64,000 nucleotides of DNA from Plasmodiophora brassicae (Eukaryota; Endomyxa: Phytomyxea; Phytomyxea; Plasmodiophorida). The position numbers and the translations under genes are program-made. Below the pieces are notes generated by a model. The model saw only the letters and a program-made list of their open reading frames with translations, was not told the DNA's origin and searched no databases. Below, one piece after another: positions 44,291-54,834 of this stretch (the first letter of the stretch is position 1; each line of letters begins with the position of its first letter). Where the stretch lies: positions 186,001 through 250,000 of the forward strand of contig CP145413.1 in NCBI GenBank assembly GCA_036867785.1, read 5' to 3'.

Positions 44291-47200
44291 ATGGATGCTC
44301 TGCCATTTGGCGGGGCCGAAGCGCGCAACGAGTCTGTCCGGGTGGCAATCCGTATCAGGCCGTTGAACGATCGGGAACTGGGTGCGGGGGCGTCCCACAT
44401 CTGGCGCGTCGAGCAGGACGGGCGCGTCATCCGGCGTACCGACGATGCACAGTGCTCGTTTACGTTTGACCATGTGTTCGACGAGAGTCACTCCACTGAA
44501 GCGTTATATCAAGCCATAGCGGCTCCAATCGTCAACGCGTCCATGCAGGGTCTGCTCAGCACATTGCGCTCTATTGGTCCACACTGAATCCGGGATAGGA
44601 ATCAACGGCACGATATTTGCTTACGGCCAGACGTCTTCGGGAAAGACGCATACGATGACAGGATCGCGAGAGGCGCCTGGTGTTGTCCCGTATGCGCTGT
44701 CTGATATCTTTCAGTTCATCGCCGATGTATGGTGGTTTGCATGATGCGTCCCGTTCTCACGGCTAAGACGCCACACAGCATGTTGACCGCGAGTTCCTGT
44801 TGCGGGTGTCGCATTTGGAAATTTACAACGAAGTCATTCGGGATCTTCTCAACCCTGAGAACACGAATCTGAAGATCCATGAGTCCGCTGATGGCAACGT
44901 TTTCGTTGGCAAACTGACCGAGTGCAACGTCCGGTTAGTATCAGGTATCAGCTCACTTGATCTACAACTGACAGTCGATCGCTGCAGATCTCCCGCTGAG
45001 GTTATGACTCTGCTTCTACAAGGACAAGGCAGGGAACATTTTAGCCGTATTCCGGTTTCTGTTAACCGTATCCATAGCAAACCGACAAACGGCTGCTACG
45101 CAAATGAACGAAGAAAGTTCCCGTTCACATTCGATCTTTCGTTTGGCGATTGAGAGTCGAGAACGGCAACGCGAGGGCCAAACGTTGGATGAGGCAGGAG
45201 ATAACGTCGTGATGTCTGGTTTACCTCGTACTGACAGTCTACTAGGTTGACGGTGGCGTCCAGATTGCATCGTTAAACCTTGTCGACCTTGCTGGGAGTG
45301 AGCGCGTTTCCAGCACAGGATCTACAGGATTACGCCTGAAAGAAGGAGGTATCAGATCCCGCATGATTGTTTCACGCCATGTTTGCTGATCGCAACGTTG
45401 TGAAGGCCACATCAACAAATCACTGCTGACATTAGGCAAATGCATTCGCCTGTTAAGCGAGGGCAATAATAATCGGCACATTCCTTTTCGCGATAGCAAG
45501 CTTACAAGGTTGTATTCTGTCTTGCTGAGAGAGGTCCGAAGTTCACGATTATTGCACAGGATCCTTTCTTCGGCTCTTGGGGGCAACTCCTCGACACTGA
45601 TCATCTGCGCTGTCACTCCCGCCTCGAACAATTTTGACGAAACCATCAGCACCATTAACTTTGCGACGCGGGCGAAGGCGGTCCAAAACTCTGTCAAGAA
45701 GAATGAGGTTGACCCTGAGCACACGCCTGTGTGTGCAACCTGATCACTGACTGCGCATACTGTAACCAGGTGGTGGACGAGCAGACTCTAATTCGGCGTC
45801 TGCAAAAGGAGATCTCCATGCTCAAGTCACGGCTCCGCCGATCGGATGAATCCGATGATCTTAGGGCACAATGTGACGCAAAGACGAAACAACTAGAGGA
45901 GGTTCAAACACAGGCAAATAACCTCAGAAACCTGTTCATCAACGCGAACAATCTTGACATTAGTGGGGTTGGGTCGACTTGATTTGCAGGGTGTCTGTCC
46001 AGTGATAACGTTGGACGTAGCTTTCGGCCTACAATGCTCCTGTTGAGCACGACAACACCAAGAAATCAGTCGTACGACGCAGAAGGACCGTTGACCCGGG
46101 TAAATGCAAATCACCAGCAGACTGACGTGTGTTCTCATATGCTACCAGCAACGTTCAGCATGCCTAACCACTCTGCGTGGGGCCGAGAATCGTTTGAAAG
46201 ATGGAAACCCACTCCTTTGTGCGCTGTGGATGAGCACACCGAATTAGGCGTAAGGTTTCATTATCGCATCGCGACCTTTGTTGCTGATTGCATTCTTTGC
46301 TACAGGGTGCTCGTCCTGACTCTTGTCGAAACGAATTGAAAAGCTCGCCAGACAGTTCGCTATTTCGTGAATCCAAGTTGGATGAGGTCAGGCAGGAGGC
46401 TGATGTTAATCAGCTACAGCATGAGTGCAATACGTTGCGTCATCGGTTAGTGCTCGTTCTGTGCTGCATTCAGCTTACCGTTAATGTCCGAAATCGTTGC
46501 CAGCTGCTCAGTTACTGATTCAAAGTTGGAGTCTACCACTGCTGATGTTCGACGGCTCACTGAAGAGTGTGATGGATTACGTGCCCGGTTGCTCCAGGAT
46601 CGCAAGACAGCTGCGCTAGCTAATGCCGAGCTTAAGCAACAATTAGAACGAGTATGGGATCTATCCGTTTGTTCCTCCTGCTACGCCCAACTTTGTTCGA
46701 CTTTAGGCTACCGCCGATGCCACTGGCCACACAGATCAGATTAGCGCTCTGAAATGCAGTTATGAGACATTGCGCCATGAACGCGACGGTCTGAGCGCTC
46801 AAATTTCTGATCTTCAGTCCACTATCCAGGTATTTGGTTCGTGCCGCACACTACCCTGTCTCTGAGCGGTACCGTCACGTAGGCACAATTGTCTGATATT
46901 TCAAGTTTGAAGCTCGTCGCAGAGAATTCTACTCGTACACATGAGCAGGAAATGTCAAGGCAGAAGTATGACTTCGAAAAGGCTCTACAAGCAGTCAATG
47001 ATCAGGCAGCACTTACTGTCGATGAGGTATTATATGCGTGGCCTTATGAACGTTCATCCGGTGAACAATGGCTTAGGTTAGAGCAGAACTTAGGCAGCAG
47101 ATCGATGACCTCACGAGCCAACTAAGTATCGCGCAAGAAAACGCGGTTTCATCTACAGAACTGAACAGATTGCGCTCTGACAATGAAGATTTGAAGGCAT

Positions 47201-49253
47201 CCCTTGCTGATGCGAATCGTAAACTTGACCAGGTAAGCTTAACGTAATGATGGGACGTGATTGCCTGACGCGGTGTCGTAGCTGGCCTCCATGTCTCTTT
47301 CCAAGCAAGAACAGTACTTTCGTGCGGCCAGTGAACGTGCGCTGAAACAGTCTGAGAAACAAGTCGAGAAGCTTCAAGGCCGAATTGTCACATTGGAAGA
47401 CTCGACTAGGCAGAACCAGAAAGATGCCATCGAATTGCGTGCTCAGCGTGGTGCGCTAGAACGTCAAGTCAAAACACTGGAACGGCAGGTTGCCTCACGT
47501 GATAAGGTTAGTCGATCTCGATGGGTAACACGGATTGGCCCTTGACATCCATACAGGAACTTGCGTCAGCGAAGACGTCGCAAACAGCCAATGCAACATT
47601 ACAGAAAGTTCTCAAGTCTGCAGAAGCTTCCGTATCGCTTCTCCAAGCCCACTGCGATGAACTGAAACAATCAAACGCCAACTTACTAGCTCGGACCAGT
47701 GAATTGGAACAGCTGCTTGTACGTTTGTTTCGGGTTGAGGAGTTTTATGCGGCCGACTTATTCCCCATTGTCTTAGTCGACTGCGAACGGTGACGTTGAG
47801 CGCCTATCTGCAGAACTGGCAACACTGTCAGACGACGTAGCTCTTAAGGACGAGCGCATTCAAGTTCTCGAGGCAAAGCTGCGTGACGTGCAAAGCACTC
47901 TCGATCAGGAGCGTGTCCAATCTGAACAGACTACTCGTTCCCTAAAAACAGTGTGTTTGATCGTCTCATCGATGAAGTGCGCTACTGAAACATTGTCGAC
48001 GTACAGGAACTGCAGAAAACCAGATCTGACCTTGCATCTGTGGAAGCCCGTCTCTCAGAAGTAGAAGACCGCGCTGCAGAGGTTGCAAAGTAACTGCATG
48101 CGTCTCTCAGTTCCAGGCGTCTTATTCGTGGCTAGGTACAACACCGCTTGGTTGAGGTTAACGCTGAAGCCGAAACGACAGCTCGCGACGAAGCGTCGCA
48201 TCGAAAAGGTTACCCTGTTTCTGGCTATGCAGAGTTATCGCGTCTAAAGAAGTCGTATAGAGTCTGAAGAACGCATTACGCTGCTGCAAACAGAAAATGC
48301 CCGCCTACAGACCAGGGTTGATGAACTGGCAAATGCGGAAATCAAGAATCAGGCAGCTCTTCGCGAGGCAGCAGACCGAGAGACGTCGACGTCATGTGAA
48401 CTTGCTCGTTTACGCCAGATGCTCAAGGCGACTGAGGTATGTTTCGGGAGATCGTTATATGACGTCACCAATATGGCTTTTAGACGGAGACCGAAGGCAT
48501 GAGAAAGGAACTGACTGCTGCACACGATGCAGAACATAGAACTGGTACCCAGTCTAAGGCCGACAAAGTTCGGATTCAGTGCATTACGGAGGTGGATCAC
48601 GCCTGTCGCCAATTCCGACACCCTTGTAACGTCTTGCTTAGGAAAACGAAGGACTCCGCACTGAGCTAAGCCAGCTGAAGGTCGAGCATGAACGACTACG
48701 TGAACAGCATGATGCTCAGCTTCAAACTTTGCACCAATCCTCCGCCATGACTGAGAGTCTTGAGCTCAAGGTTGCCGACCAAGCCGCTAAAATCGCATCG
48801 TTGTCTCGTACGAACGAGCAGCTGCGCGATGACTTGCTGAAGAGCGATGATCTTGTCAGCGTGCCTGCATCAGATGACAGATTGCTCGGTTGGACCATGT
48901 TTGCAATTGTCAGAATGCCCGGACCCTAACGCTGAATGTGTTCAGCACTGCAACAACAGTTAGTTGAGAAGGAAGGGCAGATTCAGAAGCTGCGTGATAC
49001 AATGTCAACGAAAGTAGAGAAGAAGGTCTCGCTGCTGATGAAGGCAAGGTGCATCACGTTTCCATTTGCTGCCACAGTGATAACATGTCCCATACGTAGG
49101 CTTTCAGAGAAGAACTCAACAGGAGAGAAAACTCGTAATTCATTGCAGAAGCGGGCCACAGCGACGTCCGTTATTGCAGCGCTTCCCACTTTTCATACAA
49201 ATTGTCAAGGAGTAACATGTGCTTTATTGACTGCTCGTAAACTCGAAACCTAG
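44291..49253 (+). CDS. kinesin with N-terminal motor and long coiled coil (CENP-E/kinesin-7 like)
   Basis: Microtubule plus-end motor. Seen: ATG 44291, [15 protein letters not shown], then [16 protein letters not shown] (P-loop), [18 protein letters not shown], switch I restored by a GC-AG intron (45029-45077) to give [20 protein letters not shown], then [17 protein letters not shown] (switch II), [45 protein letters not shown] and [18 protein letters not shown]. From about 45.8 kb to the end come many small coiled-coil exons (for example [53 protein letters not shown]). The short motor-N-terminal extension, neck and long coiled coil fit kinesin-7; the total is about 1,300 aa. The last exon border and the stop at 49251-49253 are less certain. 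Confidence 0.87.
45029..45077 (+). other. GC-AG intron in the kinesin motor domain (49 nt)
   Basis: Sequence begins GCAGGG and ends CCATAG, with ttaac near the 3' side as a branch candidate. Removing it joins CAAG to CAAACCGA, restoring the conserved [20 protein letters not shown]. No GT donor nearby gives this. Confidence 0.8.
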
Positions 49254-51562
49254 AATGCTTGGGCGTACTGCGATGGATGCGTCAGGACCTTCGTCCGGCG
49301 CTGCGACATGTACTTGATCATCTCAGCAACTACGATTTGGGTCAGTTGCAAACAGAATTGTGGCTGTGCACATGGTTTTACCGTTCGGCGTTCCGAGGCC
49401 CCTGTAGGCAGTCTGTTGTTAGTAGCGGGTAATCCAGCAATGCTCGTAAATGCTTACGTGACAGGATCCCAGCCTTTTGCTGCACTGAACCCGTGACAGC
49501 TCGAGCCACAACCGTCTTCTGTACATCTGTTGTCGCCATCCGTAATGTCGAAAAATGCAGCTGGATGCTCTTTAGCCATTAGGTAGAGAAACGGGTTAAG
49601 AAATCCTACGGCGTGAGGTCATGACTTGCACAGTACACGTTTCAGCATGCACCTGCCTAGTGGAGGCTCACTCCTCTTAAGTCGAATGGCGTTAAGAATC
49701 GAGATCACTCCTGCGAATGCAGGGGCAGACGCGGAGGTGCCTCCAACCGGAGTAACCTCCCCATCGAGTATACAGAGGTAGTTATGGCCAAGCGCAGCAA
49801 CGTCAGGATAGCCTCTCCCAGTCTCGGAAAACATCGTCTTCGGGGGCAGTGACTTGGTATTGTTCACTGCGAAACATTGAGCACCCGCTGTATGTCCTGG
49901 GAATTAAGGCACCTACAGTAATCGCTGACAGCATCATCCTGATATTGAGGACGTGTACTGTAGACACTGAATCCGCCTCCGGAGGCGAAACCGGACGCGT
50001 CAAATGAGACTGCAACCTCAGTGCCTCCTGCAGCGCACGAGCTCGTTTTGCAGATCGGCTCAACCGGGTCCACTACCTCACTAGGGTCGTTGAGTTGGGT
50101 GGCTCCCACCGACGTCACGAAAGGTGACGATGCTGGAAACGCCGGGTGGAAGACAGCATCCTGGCAGTCGGGATCAGTTCGACCTATGGCGACGGTTACC
50201 GACTGCATCGAAGTTTCAGATGAAGTGCATAGTTACCGTTGCTTCCACTGTCACCGCTAGCGACCAAGATGGAGACACCACGAAGACCAATCTTCATGAA
50301 TTCGATATTTGTCCTCTGGTCAATTGATCACGGCTAAGAACGTTGACACCTCGATACGGATGGTATCTGTTTGCCACCTTGACGTATTCCTTGGAATCAA
50401 TTCCGAGAGTTGAACAGTCATTGTCGACATCGCACTGAGCCACTTCGCTCCATCCCCATGATAGGGAGATCACAAGAGGGACCTCCTCAGCCTCCATGAA
50501 GTCAACTGCAAAGTCGTACATCCAGTTGTCTGCTGTCCAGTACCTACAGTCGAGTTGGCCCAGGGTACGCAGTCGACAAAGTCTTTCGGCATACCAGTTC
50601 GTTGAGTCCACTCCAACTGACGTGATATACTGGACGTCTAGCGTGGCTTCAGCGTCCGGGTAGTCTGAATCGAACGGTCCGACAGTGTGCGATATTGCTG
50701 TCGTGTTGATTGCAACATCCGCGTAGAACTGTTTCAGGTCCGCTGGGCTGTACGAAGCATCATCTTGGAACTATGAAAGCAAATTGTAGCAGGCTGAGCA
50801 CATTTGGCAAGAGTCTCCCTACCTCGATTGCCGCCTGTGAGCATCCCCGCGCATCGACCCCATCTTCGATTTTGTAAAGGCTGCTCAGGGTGCTGGGAAC
50901 AACATTATATCCCTGCTTACAGCGATGAGCGGCTTGGGAAAGCGACATGACTGAGGGCTTGCAAATACCTCGTCAGACTGGCGACCCGACAGGTGACGCA
51001 GAACCCTCGGCTTGCCAACCGGGAAATCCGAGATGGCGGTGACGAGCTGGATAATTGGTGCCAGGTACGACGGGATGGAGCACGGCCCGAACTGGCGAAC
51101 CAGGGTCCGCCCCGTTTCGTGAACGAAACTGTACAGTTCCGTCTGGAACAACGACTCCACGCATTTGACTGGGGCGGTGACTCGCAAGGAATCGCCAAAG
51201 TTCGCAATGTGGTCCTTCCGGACGCCATACGACATGAGCCATTCGATTATTGGTGTCGTTTCCTCCTCCGGCGGTGACACCAGGCTCTTGATCGCCGCTC
51301 GACTCATCCACTTGCCGTACGACGGCGAGTCCGGGTTCGACAAGTCCCAGAACATATCCGTCAGGAAATCGACATTGTGCTGCCGTAACGCGATCCGAAA
51401 TCGAACACGCTCCAGCGGATGGCACCGGGACGCCATGGCCCACCCCGGCGGCGCTCGTGTACGATGCGAAATAACGACCCGATCTGGGTCGTCGTGGCCG
51501 CCAACCACCGTCAGCAACGCGAGGGTTGCCACCGCCCACGACAGCATCGGTACAAGCCCCAT
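49250..51562 (-). CDS. secreted/lysosomal sedolisin (S53) similar to TPP1
   Basis: Serine-carboxyl tripeptidyl peptidase, acid-active, in lysosome-like compartments or secreted. Seen: start ATG 51562 with signal peptide (MLSWAVATLALLTVV), a prosegment (PPGWAM, RFRIALRQHNVDFL, PDSPSYGKWMS), and the catalytic domain with the Glu/Asp pair in DAEATLDVQY, LVISLSWGW, oxyanion Asp in VASGDSGSNG, GGGFSVYSTRPQYQ, GRGYPDVAALGHNY and the nucleophile in GGTSASAPAFAGVIS. The conserved PPLGFLNP join needs a GC-AG intron (49606-49656). The next exons give FFDITDGDN...CGSSCHGFSAAKGWDPVTGLGTPN (calcium site region) and a tail ending at a TAG. All catalytic residues present, so it should be active. About eight introns. 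Confidence 0.93.
49606..49656 (-). other. GC-AG intron in the sedolisin gene (51 nt)
   Basis: On the minus strand the intron begins GCAGGTGC and ends CCGTAG. Its removal joins CCACTAG to GATTTCTTAACC, giving PPLGFLNP, which matches TPP1. The GT four bases further on would lead to a stop. Confidence 0.75.
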
Positions 51563-51879
51563 CGACCGTAATGCAAAGTGGGGACAGCCGGGCATGTAAC
51601 ATCCCTGGTCAGACAGCGGCACGGGGCCGGTCGACTCCCTGTAACGCCCCGCCACTGGCCCGCCGTCGTGCACTGCCGCCTGAGGCGGTGCCGCCTGCGC
51701 GTTGTGTAACGCTTGTCAGCGCCCCCCGGTAAGCGATGCCTTCGATCCCGCCTTTGTTTTGCATCGCTCGCAAGGCTGGGCGGTTGTTGGGCACCTGCCA
51801 TAAGCGCTCCTGGTCGCGGTGGCATGTCATATCACAGAATACCAATGCGGGTGTTCAGTGGATGGGGATTCAAACGGCG
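51563..51879. other. intergenic upstream of the sedolisin
   Basis: About 320 bp, GC-rich, with short overlapping frames. It contains the sedolisin promoter and the 3' side of the next minus-strand gene. No element recognised. Confidence 0.35.
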
Positions 51880-52143
51880 CTAGCTTCTGCGCCGGTTGAT
51901 ACTAGATAGGGCGTCAGCGTAGGCGAGATCGCGTTGACGGATGGCTTCCACGTCGCAAGAGGGCGCGATCAGGCAGTAGAGGGACTCCCGGAAGAACCGC
52001 TCGACCTTGTCCTCATGGGCACCGCGCGCGACCAGACCCTCGACGGCGTTGTAGAGCGAAATGAGCTGCGTCAGGTTGGAAGGCGACCTGACAAGGCCGT
52101 ATTGCCTCCCGTCGAACTTGATTCGGGCGATGTCTGATCGCAT
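51880..52143 (-). CDS. small unrecognised protein, paralogue A
   Basis: 87 aa, single exon, ATG 52143. The sequence RIKFDGRQYGLVRSPSNLTQLISLYNAVEGLVARGAHEDKVERFFRESLYCLIAPSCDVE is mixed alpha/beta in character, without signal peptide or membrane segment. It aligns end to end with the product of the next gene upstream (52381-52779): YGL, a central helix, a Leu/Gly-Ala linker, SLxCL and a final Ala-rich helix. No known family. Confidence 0.5.
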   Translation of the reverse strand: MRSDIARIKFDGRQYGLVRSPSNLTQLISLYNAVEGLVARGAHEDKVERFFRESLYCLIAPSCDVEAIRQRDLAYADALSSINRRRS

Positions 52144-52192
52144 GCTTCTGGTCCTATATCAGTAGTCAGCCAGTGTGTGAGGTGTGCCTGGT

Positions 52193-52224
52193 GCCGCGAC
52201 CACAGTGCGACCACAGTGCGACCA
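52193..52224. repeat. short tandem repeat, 11-bp unit
   Basis: GCGACCACAGT occurs twice, followed by a partial third copy (GCGACCA). Intergenic between the two small paralogues. Too short and simple for a CRISPR or satellite call. Confidence 0.7.
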
Positions 52225-52380
52225 TGCTCCCAAGGCGTGATTCAACTGGTGGCAATCGTGACTCAACAGCGCAAGCGTTGAGGGATATCTGTCCAATGTC
52301 CTCATGAAGGTGCACTGACTACAACACTCTGTCCGGTCCCCTATTGCTGCGCATCGATGGCATCGTGAGCATAAAGCCAG

Positions 52381-52779
52381 TCAGTATATTGAAGAAGCCT
52401 TGGTGCTTACGCTACCGTCGCCGGATTTGCTGATAGATCGGCTGGCCGAAAGGTCCTTGTGCCGACAACTTCGGCCCGTTTGGTATCGAATCGTCGATGC
52501 AGCCGCAACGTAGGCATGTTCAACCTCCCCGGCTGCATCAGTGTAGTCTGAAGGAAACGACAGGCACCTCAGTGATGCGTGCGTGAGCGCGATCGTTTCT
52601 GGGAGACCAGCACCGTCCTGCAGCAGGGAATGCACGCGCCCACGAAGCACAGCGATTGCGTCTAAGACGTACGGCGTTGAGGTGAGCCCGTAGACTTTGT
52701 CCTCGAGCTCAATCGTGAAGAAACTGTCGTGCTGCCGCCTGGTTCGCAGCCCTGGCTGCCTCCGATGCCGCCGCCGCAT
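52381..52779 (-). CDS. small unrecognised protein, paralogue B
   Basis: From ATG 52779: a basic start (MRRRHRRQPGLRTRRQ), then FFTIELEDKVYGLTSTPYVLDAIAVLRGRVHSLLQDGAGLPETIAL with SLRCLSFPSDYTDAAGEVEHAYVAAAS. This parallels paralogue A at YGL, the central helix, the GA linker, SLxCL and PSxxxDA. The C-terminal 40 residues are Ser/Lys/Arg-rich and may be a tail, or read-through of an intron. Function unknown; the pair suggests a lineage-specific tandem duplication. Confidence 0.48.
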   Translation of the reverse strand: MRRRHRRQPGLRTRRQHDSFFTIELEDKVYGLTSTPYVLDAIAVLRGRVHSLLQDGAGLPETIALTHASLRCLSFPSDYTDAAGEVEHAYVAAASTIRYQTGRSCRHKDLSASRSISKSGDGSVSTKASSIY

Positions 52780-52824
52780 ACCGATGTAGGTATCTTCGTT
52801 ATCGTTTCTGTTACTCAGACCCAC

Positions 52825-53268
52825 CCAAATTGCCCAATGACAGTTGCCTGCGATACCGCTTCTCAGGGCGCCTCCTTACGCAGGTACTAGTCAACACACC
52901 AGGGCTCCATTGCCCAGTTGCGTCAACTCGCTGACCACGTGGAACAGTTGACTCCTGCTGTCCAACCCTTCCAATTTTCTATCTTCGCCAGACGACGAAC
53001 CGACGGCCTTGTGCCGCGCAGAAAAATATCGGGACCTCTCGTTTTGGCCTTCCTTCATCGTATCGCGCAACGGGCGGCCGTCGCCGACGCAGACCCAACT
53101 GCAGCGCGCAACAGGGGGAAATTGTTTCTCTTCCCGCGGGATGACACCCCCGATTGATCCCGCGGGACGAAAAATGCCATTCGTCCCGCGAGCGAGCTGC
53201 TGCTTTACTGCGGGTGCCCGCGTTCGCTGTCCGTGACCCAGCTCTGCGCATTTCTGAGCTGAGTGTGG
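52825..53268. promoter_or_regulatory. upstream region of the C48 protease with TCCCGCGGGA palindromes
   Basis: Two perfect copies of the 10-bp palindrome TCCCGCGGGA lie at 53132-53141 and 53158-53167, and an imperfect one (TCCCGCGAGC) starts at 53184. They are 75-140 bp before the ATG. The same motif is clustered before the next plus-strand gene. Regulatory function is inferred from position and repetition. The opposite-strand frame here is not supported as a gene. Confidence 0.5.
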
Positions 53269-53338
53269 ATGGCGAGCATTGATCTGGTTGAGATTGAGAT
53301 GGCGAGCATTGATCTGGTTGAGATTGAGATGGCGAGCG
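53269..53338 (+). repeat. 30-bp tandem repeat inside exon 1 of the C48 protease
   Basis: Two identical 30-bp units plus about 10 bp of a third, keeping the frame, so that the peptide MASIDLVEIE is doubled before MASVGEAA. The units are exact copies, so the duplication is recent or under concerted change. Confidence 0.9.
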
Positions 53339-54536
53339 TTGGCGAGGCCGCCCAAGCGTTTCCGGTCACAGCCATGCTTTCTTGATGTAGCCGGGTTACC
53401 GGCACAAGCAGTGGGCTATGCTGCCGCGTGTGCTGTTGGCCCTCTCTGACGTCATCCCATAGGACTTCGCTGCGTTGATGCCGCTGGACGATCTCCTATT
53501 TGCCGACTCCCTGATTGAGTGTCCCCCAGTCGTAGATCCACTTGTGGATAGGGAGTGGGATCGTATGTCGACTGAACTTGGGACCGGCGAAGATAGAGAC
53601 CCTGGTATAATGTTTCCCGGGTGCTGCGATGCTGCTCTGAGCTAGTAAGTGGTTTGCCTCTTCCATCTGGACTTGCACATTGACTTGTTATATGTTTCAG
53701 TAAACTTGTAGTCATAATGACGCGACTGCACGAAGCCGTTATGATGCGGCCACGTGTACGCCAGGTCTTGGATTGGCTTTTGACGTTCGAGGGTCGGGAG
53801 AAGAGGCGTCGCCAGCCGGCCATTCCACTCGATGGCTTGGATGCCGAGGGAATGGCGCAATTTGTCCTGTACGAACTTCGCTCTCCGATGAGCGTTTCGG
53901 ACGTCTCAAAAGTCATCAAGCTGTCATTCCACGACCTGATCTTCCACCTGGCTCACAGATCGTGGCTTAACTCGTCCGTCGTTCACGAGGCAATGACTCT
54001 GATTTCAAAGGACAGCACGCACGTGGCGCCGTGCAAAGTCGAGATGAACGACCACGGCAGGTGGGGAGTCATCGCCGAATGTGACTCGAGCGCAACGATG
54101 TTCCTTTGTCCAGTCAACGTAAGTCCAATCCATTCTGCTGTTGACTTACGGGTTTTGCTCACTGCTGGTTTCATGGTACCTACTGTAGTTCTTCAATGTG
54201 CATTGGTGTCTGGTCGTCGTCGACGCTGCCTTGGGGCTGGTGTACCTGTACGACAGTCTTTGCGATCCAACCTACACCGCTCGTCTGCGATCCATCGCGA
54301 CCAATGCCATCATGCCCTGGGCGACTTCGGCGTTTCCTGCCAAGCCTTTCGAGACGAGAGTCTTGGCGGGACCGCGCCAATTGGACGATTGCAATTGCGG
54401 CATGCTTGTTTTGACAATGGCGGAAGCTCTTGCCAGAAGCCTTCCGGTAACGTTCAAGTCGTCGTGCATGGACGTCATGAGGTTGCGCTGGATGTACTGG
54501 TGTTTGCACGCCGATTTCTACCTCGATAACAAATAG
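53269..54536 (+). CDS. Ulp1/SENP-type C48 cysteine protease
   Basis: Family role: removes SUMO or related modifiers. Seen: exon 1 (ATG 53269) with a repeated MASIDLVEIE, followed (probable intron of about 98 nt) by DFAALMPLDDLLFADSL and, after a clear intron (gtaagt...tttcag, about 53645-53700), YKLVVIMTRLHEAV. Then come helices LDAEGMAQFVLYEL, FHDLIFHLAHRSWLNSSVV and VEMNDHGRWG. After a last intron (gtaagt...ctgtag) follows the catalytic part: PVNFFNVHWCLVVVD (His), LVYLYDSL (Asp), RQLDDCNCGMLVLTMAEAL (Gln, Cys). Triad and oxyanion Gln are all present. IDLVEIE resembles a SUMO-interacting motif, fitting a desumoylase (inference). Related C48 proteases also occur in some DNA transposons, but no transposase is nearby. 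Confidence 0.8.
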
Positions 54537-54556
54537 TAAAGTTGCAACACCGCCTT

Positions 54557-54790
54557 AAAGTTTATTGTTCATGATATAGCGAATGAGCACCAGTGAAGAT
54601 CTGCGTTAGTCGCCGTTGACAAACAGCTGACCGTCGAGCGAGACCGGGAGACCGGCTCCGTCCTCCACCCGCGGCTGGCGGTTGCATTTGTTCTGGCGTA
54701 ATTATTAAGTCTATTGTTCCTGACGGAAAGAATGAGCCCGCTAGGTCAAACAGCTGACCGTCGAGTGAGACTGGCTCCGTCCTGTACCCG
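54557..54790. repeat. degenerate direct repeat, two units
   Basis: Unit A (about 54557-54670) and unit B (about 54706-54790) share the order TATTGTTC, GAATGAGC, AAACAGCTGACCGTCGAG, GAGAC and GGCTCCGTCCT. Unit B is shorter, with a deletion in the middle. Non-coding as far as I can see. Confidence 0.75.
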
Positions 54791-54834
54791 ACGCACCAAC
54801 TACTCCTTCCTGAGCACGACACGCTGGCTTTTCG

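Noticed and set aside
49260-49496. Extension of the kinesin gene beyond 49253 by a possible 46-nt intron
   Set aside because: The extension would be read wholly antisense to conserved sedolisin exons, and the peptide is not coiled-coil-like.
52193-52224. Possible CRISPR-like array
   Set aside because: Units are 11 bp, adjacent without spacers, and only two and a half copies; the genome is eukaryotic.
52891-53355. Minus-strand ORF with repeated LNLNQINARH
   Set aside because: It is the antisense reading of the 30-bp tandem repeat in exon 1 of the C48 protease and of its promoter; no family support.
53269-54536. C48 protease gene as part of a mobile element
   Set aside because: No terminal inverted repeats, transposase or target duplications were found around it, and it has ordinary short introns.
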